Assembly (NCBI GenBank): GCA_963773335.1
Contig: CAVZAT010000002.1
Span: 372,001-436,000 of the forward strand
Direction of reading: 5' to 3'
Length of the DNA stretch: 64,000 bases
Origin: UBA4742 sp963773335
GTDB lineage: Bacteria; Actinomycetota; Acidimicrobiia; Acidimicrobiales; Acidimicrobilacustridaceae
Within the stretch, counting starts at the first letter, position 1, and each line of letters begins with the position of its first letter. Positions 35,941 through 45,313 of this stretch are shown here, in pieces. The notes below the pieces were generated by a model that was given only the letters and a program-made list of their open reading frames with translations, did not search any database and had not been told where the DNA came from. A program made the translations under genes and the position numbers.

Positions 35941-36725
35941 AGCGCGCGTGCCTCCTCATGGTCGACGGCCTCGTTGCCGTCTGGGTCTACGACGTTGGTA
36001 CCGGTGTGCTCGCGTTCGGAGGCACCGGGTGCAGCGGTGTCGGGTGGAGTCGATGGGGCCGATGCACTGATGCGTCGCACGAAGATCTGACGGGCCACCC
36101 GCTCGCCGAGGGTCCGATCGTGGCCTTCCACCCGCAGCACCAGGGGACCGTCGAAGGGGTGCTTCTCGCGGACCTCGATGCGCACCCCCGGTCGCAGCCC
36201 GAGCCCATCGAGGAAGCGCACCACCTCGGGATCGGTCGAGCCCGGGACCGCGACCTCGGCCACGTCGCCGGCCTCCAGGCTGTAGAGCGGCGGGAGCGCC
36301 GGGATCTCGTCCTGCTCCGGCTCGGGGATGGGGAAGCCGTGAGGGCAGGTGGCCGGTCGGTTCAGGGCCACGAACAGGCGGTCGGTGACCTCGTCGGGGA
36401 GGTCGTGCTCGAAGGTCGGGGCCAGCCGGTCGGCCTCGTTCCACGGGTAGCCGAGCATGTCGGCCAGGAAGCGCTCGACGATGCGGTGCCGGCGGATGGC
36501 GGACACGGCCAGTCGGCGGCCCACCGGGGTGAAGCGCACCCCGTGATAGGGGCGGTGGTCGACCAGACCCCGATCGGCCAGGCGCTTGACCGCCGCGGTC
36601 ACCGTGCCGGGAGTGACGCCGAGCGTGTCGGCCAGATCGCCGGTGTGGGCGTCGGGCTGGTCCTGGGTGTGGCGATAGATCGCCTTCAGGGTCTCCTGCT
36701 CGGATTTGGTGAGATCGCTGATCAT
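35937..36725 (-). CDS. DtxR/MntR-family metal-dependent repressor
   Basis: This 262-residue regulator has an N-terminal winged helix (TGDLADTLGVTPGTVTAAVK, RLADRGLVDHRPYHGVRFTP), a metal-binding and dimer domain (RHRIVERFLADMLGYPWNEA, FEHDLPDEVTDRLFVALNRP with Cys in ATCPHGFPIP) and a FeoA/SH3-like C-terminal domain (LDGLGLRPGVRIEVREKHPF). The last 40 residues are a disordered tail. His, Glu and Cys residues at the expected metal positions suggest Fe2+ or Mn2+. ATG 36725 is chosen because the sequence before it does not resemble the family and a palindrome lies immediately upstream. The gene is translationally coupled to hppA. Confidence 0.88.
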
Positions 36726-36727
36726 AA

Positions 36728-36744
36728 ATTTTGCTGAACGAAAT
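36728..36744. promoter_or_regulatory. AT-rich imperfect palindrome before the dtxR-family gene
   Basis: ATTTTGCTGAACGAAAT is a 17-bp dyad (ATTT...AAAT with internal G/C matches) in a GC-rich setting, 2 bp from the start codon. A self-regulatory metal box is likely in this position. Confidence 0.45.
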
Positions 36745-36842
36745 CCAGGTTCTGGCGAACGCTGATTCCACACGCACCAGCGGCGTCCTGTCAAGCTGTG
36801 TGACCACTCGGCCGGCTCACGGACCAGGCCCCGGTGGTCGGC

Positions 36843-38468
36843 TCAGCCGACGGCGCCCTCGGCCACCAGTCGCTCCAGCTGTAGCTCGGGTTGCTCCTGC
36901 TCGAGGCGCTCCACCCAGTACTGGCTCTCGAACAGGGCCAGGATGGTCCCGTCCGCCCGGCGCAGGACCCGCACGCCCCGCATGCCCTTGAGGGCCTCGG
37001 CCCCGACCTCGTCGGTTCGTCGGGCCAGTCGGTACGAGGTGGGCAGCAGCTCCACCGGCGCGCCGAACTCGTTCTCCAGGCGATGGACGGCCACCTCGAA
37101 CTGCATCGGTCCCACCGCGGCCAGGACGGGGGCCTGGTCGCCCTGGTCGGCATCGCGCAACACCTGGACGACGCCCTCTTCGTCGAGCTGGGCGATGCCC
37201 TTGCGGAACTGCTTGAACCGGCCGGTGTCGCGCACCCGGGCCACACTGAAGTGCTCCGGGGCGAAGCTGGGGATGGCCGGGAAGGTGACCGGCTCGTCGA
37301 TCCACAGGCTGTCGCCCACCCGCACGTCGGTGGCGTTGACCAGGCCGACCACGTCGCCGGGAAAGGCCTCGTCGATCGTCTCGCGCTCCTGGCCGAACAC
37401 CTGGTGGGCGTACTTGGTGGCGAAGGGCTTGCCCGTGGCCCCGTGCGTGACCACCACCCCTCGCTCGAACCGGCCCGAGCACACCCGCAGGAAGGCGATG
37501 CGATCGCGGTGGGACGGATCCATGTTGGCCTGCACCTTGAAGACGAAACCCGAGAAGGGTGCATCCAGCGGGCGGGGGACCCCCTCGCAGTCGGCCCGGG
37601 GCGTGGGGGAGGGGACCAGCTCGGCCACCGCGTCGAGCAGCTTGCGCACCCCGAAGTTGGTCAGGGCCGAGCCGAAGAAGACCGGGGTGGCCTCGCCGGC
37701 CAGGAAGGCCTTGTGATCGAGCTCGGCTCCAGCCCCGTCGAGCAGGGCGATCTCGTCGAGCGCCGCGTCCCAGGCCGCACCCTCCTCGGTGGCCGCCCGG
37801 GCGGGCGTCACCACCTCCTCAGGGGCCTCGGTGGCGCCTCGAGCCACGCGCGTGAAGCGGGTGAACTGGCCGTCGCGGCGGTCGATCACGCCCCGGAAGT
37901 CACCGGCGATACCGACCGGCCAGGTGACCGGCGTGGGGACCAGCCCGATCTGGCGCTCGATCTCGTCCAGCAGGTCGACCGGGTCGAGCCCGGGACGATC
38001 CCACTTGTTGATGAAGCTGAGCAGGGGCAGGCCGCGCTGGCGGCACACGTCGAAGAGCTTGAGCGTTTGGGGCTCGATCCCTTTGGCTGCGTCCAGCACC
38101 ATCACCGCCGCGTCGGCCGCGGCCAGCACCCGGTAGGTGTCCTCGGAGAAGTCGCGGTGGCCCGGGGTGTCGAGCAGGTTGATGACCAGCGCACCGCCAG
38201 ATCCGTCGTCGCCGACGCCGGCCCCGGAGGGCGTGTACGGGAACTGCAGGACCGTGGAGGTGATGGAGATGCCGCGCTGCTGCTCGAGGGCCATCCAGTC
38301 GGAGGTGGCGGACCGGCGCCCGGACCGGGCCTTCACCGAGCCCGCTTCGTTGGTCAATGCGCCGCCGTAGAGCAGGAACTTCTCGGTGAGGGTGGTCTTG
38401 CCCGCGTCCGGGTGCGAGATGATGGCGAAGGTGCGCCGTCTGGCGGCCTCCTGGGCGGGACTGGGCAT
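36843..38468 (-). CDS. prfC: Peptide chain release factor 3
   Basis: This 541-residue translational GTPase removes RF1 and RF2 from the ribosome after termination. G1 is SHPDAGKTT, the switch region ATSDWMALEQQRGISITSTV carries the class signature, G3 is DTPGHRDFS, and G4 is INKWD. Domains II-III follow (FSGFVFKVQANMDPSHRDRI, then GPMQFEVAVHRLENEFGAPV). Length matches the family (about 530). Compared with E. coli RF3, a short insertion of Gly/Asp/Ser (PSGAGVGDDGSGGA) sits between switch I and G3. The frame is intact over its whole length. It is not obviously in an operon with the esterase gene that follows 61 bp downstream. Confidence 0.95.
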   Translation of the reverse strand: MPSPAQEAARRRTFAIISHPDAGKTTLTEKFLLYGGALTNEAGSVKARSGRRSATSDWMALEQQRGISITSTVLQFPYTPSGAGVGDDGSGGALVINLLDTPGHRDFSEDTYRVLAAADAAVMVLDAAKGIEPQTLKLFDVCRQRGLPLLSFINKWDRPGLDPVDLLDEIERQIGLVPTPVTWPVGIAGDFRGVIDRRDGQFTRFTRVARGATEAPEEVVTPARAATEEGAAWDAALDEIALLDGAGAELDHKAFLAGEATPVFFGSALTNFGVRKLLDAVAELVPSPTPRADCEGVPRPLDAPFSGFVFKVQANMDPSHRDRIAFLRVCSGRFERGVVVTHGATGKPFATKYAHQVFGQERETIDEAFPGDVVGLVNATDVRVGDSLWIDEPVTFPAIPSFAPEHFSVARVRDTGRFKQFRKGIAQLDEEGVVQVLRDADQGDQAPVLAAVGPMQFEVAVHRLENEFGAPVELLPTSYRLARRTDEVGAEALKGMRGVRVLRRADGTILALFESQYWVERLEQEQPELQLERLVAEGAVG

Positions 38469-38529
38469 CGTTCCAGGCTAACGGCGCCAGTCGCCGGCCC
38501 CGCGGCGCAGTCGGCGGATGGGTGCGCGT

Positions 38530-39696
38530 CTACAGCGAGGCGTACACCGCGGCCATCAGGTTGGCGCTGCGGACATCGCCGGCCAATCCCATGTCCATGC
38601 GGTTCATGACGTAGCCCATGGCCAGCTCCGCGTCGGGATCGGCCCACCCCACCGAACCACCGGCGCCGAAGTGGCCGAAGCTCCCGGGCTGGAAGGGCAT
38701 CACGGTGGACGGGACCATGTAGCCCAGGCCGAACTGGATGTCCATGTTCAACAGCACGATGTTGGGACCGGAGGTTCGCTGGGCGGTGGCCGCCTTGACC
38801 TGGTCGGGGCCCAGGAGCCGGACCCCGTCGACCTCGCTGACCAGCGACGCGTACATGCGGGCCAGGGAGCGGGCGTCGGTGATCCCGTTGGCGGCGGGGA
38901 TCTCGGCGGCGTGGATGGCCCGGGAGTTGAACTGCCCGAAGCCGCTGCCGAGATCGGTGCCGAAGGCGCCTCCCGGCGCGGACAGGGCCTTGCCCAACAT
39001 GGTCTCGGGCCCCATGAACTGATCCATCAGCTCGCGGGCCGGCCCGTCGGCCGGGACCTCGATGGTGACCAGCGGCGCCACTCGCGGCTCGATCTCCTCG
39101 GGCAGGCCGATCCAGAAGTCCAGGCCGAGCGGGGTGGCCACCTCGTCGTGGAAGAAGGTGCCCAGGCTGCGCCCGTCGATGCGGTGCACGACCTCGCCCA
39201 CCAGCCAGCCGTACGTGGTGGCGTGGTAGCCGTGCGCCGTCCCCGGCGCCCACTTGGGCTCCTCGCCGGCCAGCGCCACGATGACCGGATCCCAGGCCAG
39301 GGCCGCCTCGAGCGTCATCGGCTCGTCGGTCCAGGCCAGGCCAGCCTGGTGGGTCATGAGGTGGGTGACCGGCATCGATTCTTTGCCCGCGGCGGCGAAC
39401 TCGGGCCAGTAGTCGGCCACCGGCGCCTCGACGTCGAGGCGACCCTCCTGGACCAGCAGGTGGGCGCAGGTGGCCGTGGCCCCCTTGGTGGTGGAGAAGA
39501 CCAGGGCGACGGTGTCCTCTTCCCAGGGACGCTCCGTGGCCGTGTCGGCCACCCCGCCCCAGAGGTCGACGACCTTCTGGCCGCGGTGGTACGCGCAGAA
39601 CGCCGCGCCCACCTCGGCCTGGTCGGTGAAGTTGGCGGCGAACGCGTCGCGCACACCCTCGAATCCGTCTGCGGTCCAGCCCGCGAGCTCAGCCAT
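38530..39696 (-). CDS. Serine hydrolase of the beta-lactamase fold (family VIII esterase / EstB-like)
   Basis: This 388-residue protein has the class C beta-lactamase/DD-peptidase fold. The nucleophile Ser68 and Lys71 lie in FSTTKG, the Tyr of the second motif is in GYHATTYGWL, and a late GHFGAGGS replaces the KTG box, as in EstB-like esterases. There is no signal peptide, so it is cytoplasmic, which argues for an esterase and against a cell-wall enzyme. ATG 39696 (MAELAGWTADGFEGVRDAFA) is chosen because the preceding 17 codons are low-complexity. The substrate is unknown. Confidence 0.88.
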   Translation of the reverse strand: MAELAGWTADGFEGVRDAFAANFTDQAEVGAAFCAYHRGQKVVDLWGGVADTATERPWEEDTVALVFSTTKGATATCAHLLVQEGRLDVEAPVADYWPEFAAAGKESMPVTHLMTHQAGLAWTDEPMTLEAALAWDPVIVALAGEEPKWAPGTAHGYHATTYGWLVGEVVHRIDGRSLGTFFHDEVATPLGLDFWIGLPEEIEPRVAPLVTIEVPADGPARELMDQFMGPETMLGKALSAPGGAFGTDLGSGFGQFNSRAIHAAEIPAANGITDARSLARMYASLVSEVDGVRLLGPDQVKAATAQRTSGPNIVLLNMDIQFGLGYMVPSTVMPFQPGSFGHFGAGGSVGWADPDAELAMGYVMNRMDMGLAGDVRSANLMAAVYASL

Positions 39697-39789
39697 GGCG
39701 CTCACCGTACCCCCTCCACGGGATCGGGCACCTTTGCCTTCGGACACCGCACATCTCGGTGCCCAGATTCGGTGGAGGGGGCCTGGCGG

Positions 39790-40551
39790 CTACGCCTGAG
39801 GCGCCGACTCAGCCCCACGATCGGTGGGATCGCTGGCCTGGTCGGTTGCGGTCGCGGCCGGATCCGGGCCGTCGGCCAGGATCTGATACAGCGCCCGACG
39901 GGCCTGGTCGAGCACCTGCTGGGCCCGTTCGTGCTGGTCGGTCGAACCGGTTCGCAAAACCTGGTGGAAGGCAGCGCCCAGCTGACCCATCTGCTCGGCC
40001 AGGGCCCGGGCGCCGATCGCCGATTCACGACCCAGGTCCCACGGGGACTTGGCCCGGTCGCCCAGGCTCTCGACCTGTTCGCGACCGAGGTCGGTCAGGG
40101 TGAAGACCCGCTTGCCCTCGGACTGGTCGGCGGTGACCAGGCCCTCGTCCTCCAGTGCCTGCAGGGTGGGGTACACCGAGCCGGGGCTGGGCTGCCAACG
40201 GCCCCCGCTGCGCTCGGAGATCTCCTGGATCATCTGGTAGCCGTGCATCGGCTCGATGGCCAGCAGGGCCAGGATGGCCACCCGCACGTCGCCTCGGGGA
40301 CGGCGAGGACCGCCGAACCCTCGGCCGCCCCGGGGACCACCCCAGGGACCGCCCCGGCCGCCCCGGCCGCCGTACTCCCCGCGTGCCGCCCGTCGATCGC
40401 GTCCCTCGCCCTGGGGCCAGCGACGGCCCGATCCTGCACCTCGGGATCCGCGGTCGTCGGCGAAGGGCCAGTCGGCCCCGTTTCCATGATCGCCTTCGTG
40501 GTGGCGGCGGCCCCCATCGGCGCCCGGTGCGCTGTCGTGATGCTTGCTCAT
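39790..40551 (-). CDS. PadR-family regulator with a Gly/Arg-rich N-terminal extension
   Basis: Residues about 86-165 form the PadR winged helix (VRVAILALLAIEPMHGYQMI, RWQPSPGSVYPTLQALEDEG, LVTADQSEGKRVFTLTDLGR). The C-terminal half is the usual dimerising helix pair. The first 85 residues are a disordered stretch rich in Gly and Arg (GRGGRGGPWGGPRGGRGFGG) after a His/Asp-rich segment; such RGG-type tracts bind nucleic acid in other proteins, and here the tract may strengthen or broaden DNA binding (inference). ATG 40551 has a GAGGAG site 7 nt upstream, so the extension is part of the protein. It is likely an autorepressor acting at the palindrome upstream. Confidence 0.87.
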   Translation of the reverse strand: MSKHHDSAPGADGGRRHHEGDHGNGADWPFADDRGSRGAGSGRRWPQGEGRDRRAARGEYGGRGGRGGPWGGPRGGRGFGGPRRPRGDVRVAILALLAIEPMHGYQMIQEISERSGGRWQPSPGSVYPTLQALEDEGLVTADQSEGKRVFTLTDLGREQVESLGDRAKSPWDLGRESAIGARALAEQMGQLGAAFHQVLRTGSTDQHERAQQVLDQARRALYQILADGPDPAATATDQASDPTDRGAESAPQA

Positions 40552-40615
40552 CGTGAGCTCCTCTCCCGGCGGCTTCCTGCCTACCGGACTATCTCGTTCT
40601 ATCTACGAGCAGTCA

Positions 40616-40625
40616 CGATATATCG
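40616..40625. promoter_or_regulatory. CGATATATCG palindrome upstream of the PadR gene
   Basis: A perfect 10-bp palindrome lies 65 bp before the PadR start, within an AT-rich island (CACGATATATCGGTAACG). Known PadR-type operators are AT-rich palindromes of this style. Confidence 0.5.
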
Positions 40626-40682
40626 GTAACGCGTGGACAGCAACCCCTTCCTGCGCTCTCGATCCCCATCTCTGGAAGCCGG

Positions 40683-43604
40683 CTACCAGTAGGCGGCGGC
40701 TCGAAGGAGCTCACCGGTGTCGTGGTCGGTGCCGGGACGGGCCATGTAGTACCCCTGACCCCGGTCGCATCCGAGTTGGCGCAGCAGCGCCAGCTGCGCG
40801 GAGGTCTCCACGCCCTCGGCCACGGCGGTCAGCCCGAGGCTGTGGGCCAGCGTCACGATGGCGGCCACGACGGCGATGTCACCGGTTCGATCGTCGGGAT
40901 CCGCGATCCCCTCGACGAGACCAAGGGTGGGCGCGTCAGGCGCATCGGGCCCACCAGCCGGGCTGCTCGTCGGCATGGCCGTCAGCACCTCCACGAACGA
41001 CTTGTCCACCTTCAACAGCTCCACCGGGAACCGGCGCAAGTAGCTGAGCGACGAGTAGCCGGTGCCGAAGTCGTCCACGGCCAGCTTCACGCCCAGGGCG
41101 TGGAGCCGGCTCAACGTCTCCTGGGACATCTCGACGTCGTCCATGAGCACGCTCTCGGTGATCTCGAGCTCGACCAGGCTCGGATCGATGCCGGTCTCGG
41201 CCAACACCGAGGCCACGTCCTCCACCAGCTTGGAGTCGCCGAGCTGGCGACCCGACAGGTTGACCGATAGGCGCAGGGGATCCAGGGCGGGGACCTCGGC
41301 CTGCCAGCGCTGGACCTGCCGGCAGGCCTGGTCGAGCACCCAGGCCCCGATGGGCACGATGAGGCCGGTCTCCTCGGCCACGGTGATGAACTCGTCGGGA
41401 TTGAGCAGACCCCGTTCGGGATGCTCCCAGCGCAGCAGCGCCTCGACCCCGTCGATCGCGCCCGAGCGCAGGTCGATGATGGGTTGGTAGTAGATCCGCA
41501 GCTCGCGCCGCTCCAGGGACCGCCTCAGCGCCGTCTCGATGTCGAGGCGGTCGACCGCACTGGCTCGCATGGCGTGGTCGAACAGCTCCCAGCGGGCTCG
41601 GCCCCGGTCCTTGGCCCGGTACATGGCGGCATCCGCGTCGCGTATGAGGGTCTCGGCGTCGACGTCGACGTCCACCGGGCAGGCGATGCCGATGCTGACA
41701 CCCACGAACACCTCGGTGTCGTCCACCACGAACCGTCCGCCGATGGCTCGATCGACCCGCTCGGCCACAGCCACCGCATCGGCTTGGTCCAGCACGTCCT
41801 CGCACAGCACGACGAACTCGTCACCCCCGAACCGGGCCACGGTGTCGCCCGGGCGCAGGGCCAGCGCCAGGCGCTCGCTGATGGCCACCAGCAGCCGATC
41901 GCCCAGGCTGTGGCCCAAGCTGTCGTTCACCACCTTGAAGTGGTCGAGATCGAGGAACAGGACGGCCACCCGCCGGCGATGGCGTCGAGCCCGGAGCAGG
42001 GCTCGGTCGAGCCGTTCGATCAGCAGCGAGCGATTGGGCAGTCCGGTGAGCGGGTCGTGGGTGGCCTGATGGGCCAGCCGGTGCTCGAACGCCTTGCGCT
42101 CGCTCAGGTCGTGCATGACGATCGAGTAGTAGACCTGATCGTCCTCGGGGTCTCGGTGGCGCAGCATCTGCGCCCACACGGGCGTGACCCCGCCCTCGGG
42201 TCGGTCCAGGGTCACCTCTCCCGACCACGAACCCACGGCGTCCACCGCCGGCAGGACCTCGACGGCCACGCGCTGTTGGAGCCCTTCGGAGAGCACGTCG
42301 CGCAGGTTCAGGTCGGTGGCTTCGGTGCTCACTCCCACGAACCGCCGGGCCGCCGCATTCAGGTAGAGCACCTCGCCGCGTCGGTCGGCGATGGCGACCA
42401 GGTCGGCGGTGGCCTCGAAGATCTCGGTCAGCCGATGCATCTCGCGCTGGGACTGCTTGCGTTCGGTGATGTCCTCGATGGCTCCGATGGCACCGGTGGG
42501 CTCGCCCTCGTCGTCATACAGGATCGAGGTCCGCAGCGAGACCCAGCGCACCGTACCGTCCGGGCGGCGCATGCGGAACTCGATCGGCTTGGCGCTGACG
42601 CGGGTCTTGCTGACGGGCATGATCGGCTCGAACCGCCACAGGTCGTCGGGGTGGACGATGTCGCGCCAGCCCATCCCCATGGCCTCGGACGCCGACTGGC
42701 CGGCGATCTCGCACCACCGCTGGTTCACATAGGTGCACATCCCGGCGTCGTCGCGCTGGTAGATGCCGGTGGGCGACGACTCGGTCAGCGATCGGAACCG
42801 CTGCTCGCTGTCGCGCAGGACCTCGAGGGCGTCGTGGCGCCATTGGACGTCGTGCAGGCTGAAGGTGAACTCGCGCACCTGGCCGTCGGGATCGCGCACC
42901 GGCGCGCCGGTGATCTCCACCATGGTCGAGGACCCGTCGGCATGGTCGAGGCGCAGCGTGATCGGCTCGACCGGTTCTACGGCGTCGATGGCGGCGGCCA
43001 TGCGTTCGATGGTCTCGGCCTGGTCCGGTTCGCGAACGAAGTCGAAGGCCGAGCGCCCGATCACCTCCTCGGGACGGAAGCCGAGCATCTGGTGCAGGGC
43101 ATTGGAGACCCAGGTGACGGTCCCGTCAGGGGCCAGGGACCCGATCACGTCGGGGCTGGAACGCAGCAGCGTCTCGAGGCGACCTTCGGTGTCGACCACC
43201 GGATCCAGGCCGCGCCCTTCGGTCACGTCGGTGAAGGCGACCACCACGCCGCCCCACTGGGGGTCCTCGAGCAGGTTGATGAACACGCCTTCGAGCCAGC
43301 GGTACTGGCCGTCGCGATGGCGGGACCGCACGAGCCACGTCTGGCTCGAGCCCGGATGGTCCAGCAGCTCACCCCAGCGGTGGACGGCGGCGGGCCGGTC
43401 GGCCTCGTGCATCAGCTCGGTGTGGTCGAGCTGCGCGTATTCGTTCGGGGTGTAGCCCGTCACCTTCTCGACGCTCGGACTGGCGAAGAGCACACCACCG
43501 GCGGCGTCCAGCAGCCCGTGGCAGTCTCCGGGCGCCAGGGCGGCCAGCTCGGCCGCGCGGGCAGCCGAGCCCGGGGTACCACCGCTCGGTGGCGCCAGCT
43601 TCAT
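40683..43604 (-). CDS. PAS-PAS-PAS-PAS-GGDEF-EAL cyclic-di-GMP protein
   Basis: This 973-residue soluble sensor has four PAS domains in a row: LFASPSVEKVTGYTPNEYAQ, VTWVSNALHQMLGFRPEEVI, TYVNQRWCEIAGQSASEAMG and LYLNAAARRFVGVSTEATDL. A diguanylate cyclase domain follows with an intact RFGGDEF near residue 590. The phosphodiesterase domain has EALLRW near residue 720 and DDFGTGYSSLSYL. Both active sites keep their signature residues, so it may make or break c-di-GMP depending on signal. An insertion of about 35 Pro/Asp-rich residues (TSSPAGGPDAPDAPTLGLVE) interrupts the EAL domain after the KVDKSFVE strand. No membrane segment is present. Confidence 0.92.
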   Translation of the reverse strand: MKLAPPSGGTPGSAARAAELAALAPGDCHGLLDAAGGVLFASPSVEKVTGYTPNEYAQLDHTELMHEADRPAAVHRWGELLDHPGSSQTWLVRSRHRDGQYRWLEGVFINLLEDPQWGGVVVAFTDVTEGRGLDPVVDTEGRLETLLRSSPDVIGSLAPDGTVTWVSNALHQMLGFRPEEVIGRSAFDFVREPDQAETIERMAAAIDAVEPVEPITLRLDHADGSSTMVEITGAPVRDPDGQVREFTFSLHDVQWRHDALEVLRDSEQRFRSLTESSPTGIYQRDDAGMCTYVNQRWCEIAGQSASEAMGMGWRDIVHPDDLWRFEPIMPVSKTRVSAKPIEFRMRRPDGTVRWVSLRTSILYDDEGEPTGAIGAIEDITERKQSQREMHRLTEIFEATADLVAIADRRGEVLYLNAAARRFVGVSTEATDLNLRDVLSEGLQQRVAVEVLPAVDAVGSWSGEVTLDRPEGGVTPVWAQMLRHRDPEDDQVYYSIVMHDLSERKAFEHRLAHQATHDPLTGLPNRSLLIERLDRALLRARRHRRRVAVLFLDLDHFKVVNDSLGHSLGDRLLVAISERLALALRPGDTVARFGGDEFVVLCEDVLDQADAVAVAERVDRAIGGRFVVDDTEVFVGVSIGIACPVDVDVDAETLIRDADAAMYRAKDRGRARWELFDHAMRASAVDRLDIETALRRSLERRELRIYYQPIIDLRSGAIDGVEALLRWEHPERGLLNPDEFITVAEETGLIVPIGAWVLDQACRQVQRWQAEVPALDPLRLSVNLSGRQLGDSKLVEDVASVLAETGIDPSLVELEITESVLMDDVEMSQETLSRLHALGVKLAVDDFGTGYSSLSYLRRFPVELLKVDKSFVEVLTAMPTSSPAGGPDAPDAPTLGLVEGIADPDDRTGDIAVVAAIVTLAHSLGLTAVAEGVETSAQLALLRQLGCDRGQGYYMARPGTDHDTGELLRAAAYW

Positions 43605-43647
43605 GACCGCGAATGGTAGGGGCCGGGCGTCCCCACCGCGGCGTTGG

Positions 43648-43962
43648 TCAGCTCGTCGGAGCTCCGGGTTCGGTCTCCTGGTCCGGGACCGGATCGATGC
43701 CGGCCAGGATGCGGGTGACCTCCACCTGCGCGCCTTCCAGTCGACCCCGACACAGATCGAGGAGCTCGGCGGCCCGACCGACCCGGCCGGCCAAGTGGTC
43801 GATGTCGGCCTCGCCGCTCTCCAGCTCGGTCAGGATCGACTCCAGCTCGGCCAGCGCCTCGGCATAGCCCAGGGCGTCCAGCTCGCCGGGGCTGCCCGGC
43901 TCGCCCGGCTCCTTCGTGGCCCCTGCTGGCGCCGGCTGGGCGGCCTCGCTCCCGTCGCTCAT
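43648..43962 (-). CDS. xseB: Exodeoxyribonuclease VII small subunit
   Basis: This 104-residue protein has the XseB coiled-coil core LGYAEALAELESILTELESG followed by EADIDHLAGRVGRAAELLDL, giving the two helices that bind XseA. The first 28 residues are a disordered Gly/Pro/Glu tail not found in short homologues (usually about 80). ATG 43962 overlaps the xseA stop (ATGA), so the small subunit is translated immediately after the large one. It acts with XseA in degradation of single-stranded DNA during mismatch and recombination repair. Confidence 0.92.
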   Translation of the reverse strand: MSDGSEAAQPAPAGATKEPGEPGSPGELDALGYAEALAELESILTELESGEADIDHLAGRVGRAAELLDLCRGRLEGAQVEVTRILAGIDPVPDQETEPGAPTS

Positions 43963-45260
43963 GACTCGATCACCCGGCTGTGGGTGGTGCCCCCGGCCAG
44001 GGTGGTGACCAGCGTCTCCCCGGTCGACACCTGGTCGGGGTGGCGTACCAGATGGCCGTCGGCCGTTCGCGTGATCGACCAACCCCGGGCCAGGGTCCGG
44101 GCCGGATCGACCGCCTCGGTGCGCGCTGCCACCGCGTCGAGGCGCAGGCCGGCGGTGACCAAGGCGGCCGGCGCGCTGCGATGGAGGCGCCGACGTCGTT
44201 CGTCGAGGCGATGGCGGGCGTCGGCCACCGCCATCGCCCCGGCGCGTGACGCCTGCATGGCGTGGCGGTGCACCCGGGCCTGCTCGCGGTCGACGACGAT
44301 GGTGACCTGCCGGGCCACCTGCTCGAAGGTCTCGTCCACCTGCCGGTGGAACCGCTGGGCTCGGTCGGCCAGGTGGGCGGCGCAGGCGGTCGGGGTCTTG
44401 TGGGCCCGGTGGGCCACCTGGTCGGCCACGCTGGTGTCGATCTCGTGGCCGATCCCGGTGAGCACCGGGACCGGGCAGGCGGCGATGACCCGGGCCAGGA
44501 CCAGGTCGTCGAAGGCGGCCAGATCGGTGCGGGCGCCACCGCCGCGCACCACCGCGACCACGTCGACCCCAGCCTCGACCACACGGGCCAACGCCGCGGC
44601 GACCGACCGCGGGGCGTCCCGACCCTGCACCCGGGCGTCGACCACCACCACCTGGAAGGGCAGGCCGCGGCTGTCGAGCTCGTGAAGGAAATCGGCCTCG
44701 GCCGCGCTGGCCACACTGGTCACCAGCCCGATCCGCCATGGCCGGGCGGCCAGGGGCACGCTGGCGTTGCGTTCGAGCAGGCCCTCGAGCGCCAGTGCGG
44801 CCAGCACCTGCTCGCGGTCGCTGGCCAGGCGTCCCAGCGTGTACTCGGGATCGATCGACGTCATCTTCAGCTGGAGCTGACCCTGAGGGCCGTAGAACGC
44901 CACGCGGCCGCGCAGCCGGATCTCGAGGCCGTCGGTCATGCGCACGCCGCCCACCCGCTTCAGGATGGCGTTGACCACCGCCTTGTCGGTGGCGAACAGG
45001 GCCACCGCCACCTTGGCCACCGCCGGCGCGCCCGGCGGACCCGGCTCGATCAGCTCGAAGTAGACGTGGCCGGAGCTGGCTCGCCGCAGCGAGCTGATCT
45101 CGCCCTGCACCCACACCTCGTCGGGGAAGCACACCGTGAGCGCGGTGGTCACCGCCTCGGCCAGCTGGCTGACACGAAGCGTCGGCTTCGCCGACTCGTG
45201 GGCCCGCCGGGAGGGATCGACGAGCTCAGGTTGGTCGAGGGGCAGATGGGGATGCTCCAC
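43959..45260 (-). CDS. xseA: Exodeoxyribonuclease VII large subunit
   Basis: This protein of about 433 residues starts with the OB-fold DNA-binding domain (LRVSQLAEAVTTALTVCFPD, VWVQGEISSLRRASSGHVYF). The catalytic domain has RIGLVTSVASAAEADFLHEL, VVAVVRGGGARTDLAAFDDL (GGGx-D-L) and PVLTGIGHEIDTSVADQVAH (GIGHE-D-x-S-x-x-D), followed by coiled-coil helices and a C-terminal segment ARTLARGWSITRTADGHLVR. GTG 45260 gives the normal N-terminus; an upstream GTG at 45350 is possible. It is divergent from the second c-di-GMP gene, with starts about 50 bp apart, so the promoters overlap. Confidence 0.93.
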   Translation of the reverse strand: MEHPHLPLDQPELVDPSRRAHESAKPTLRVSQLAEAVTTALTVCFPDEVWVQGEISSLRRASSGHVYFELIEPGPPGAPAVAKVAVALFATDKAVVNAILKRVGGVRMTDGLEIRLRGRVAFYGPQGQLQLKMTSIDPEYTLGRLASDREQVLAALALEGLLERNASVPLAARPWRIGLVTSVASAAEADFLHELDSRGLPFQVVVVDARVQGRDAPRSVAAALARVVEAGVDVVAVVRGGGARTDLAAFDDLVLARVIAACPVPVLTGIGHEIDTSVADQVAHRAHKTPTACAAHLADRAQRFHRQVDETFEQVARQVTIVVDREQARVHRHAMQASRAGAMAVADARHRLDERRRRLHRSAPAALVTAGLRLDAVAARTEAVDPARTLARGWSITRTADGHLVRHPDQVSTGETLVTTLAGGTTHSRVIES

Positions 45261-45313
45261 GGCGGCGACGGTAGCGCCCGCGGCCACCACTCTCCGAGGT
45301 ATCGCCGGGAGCG

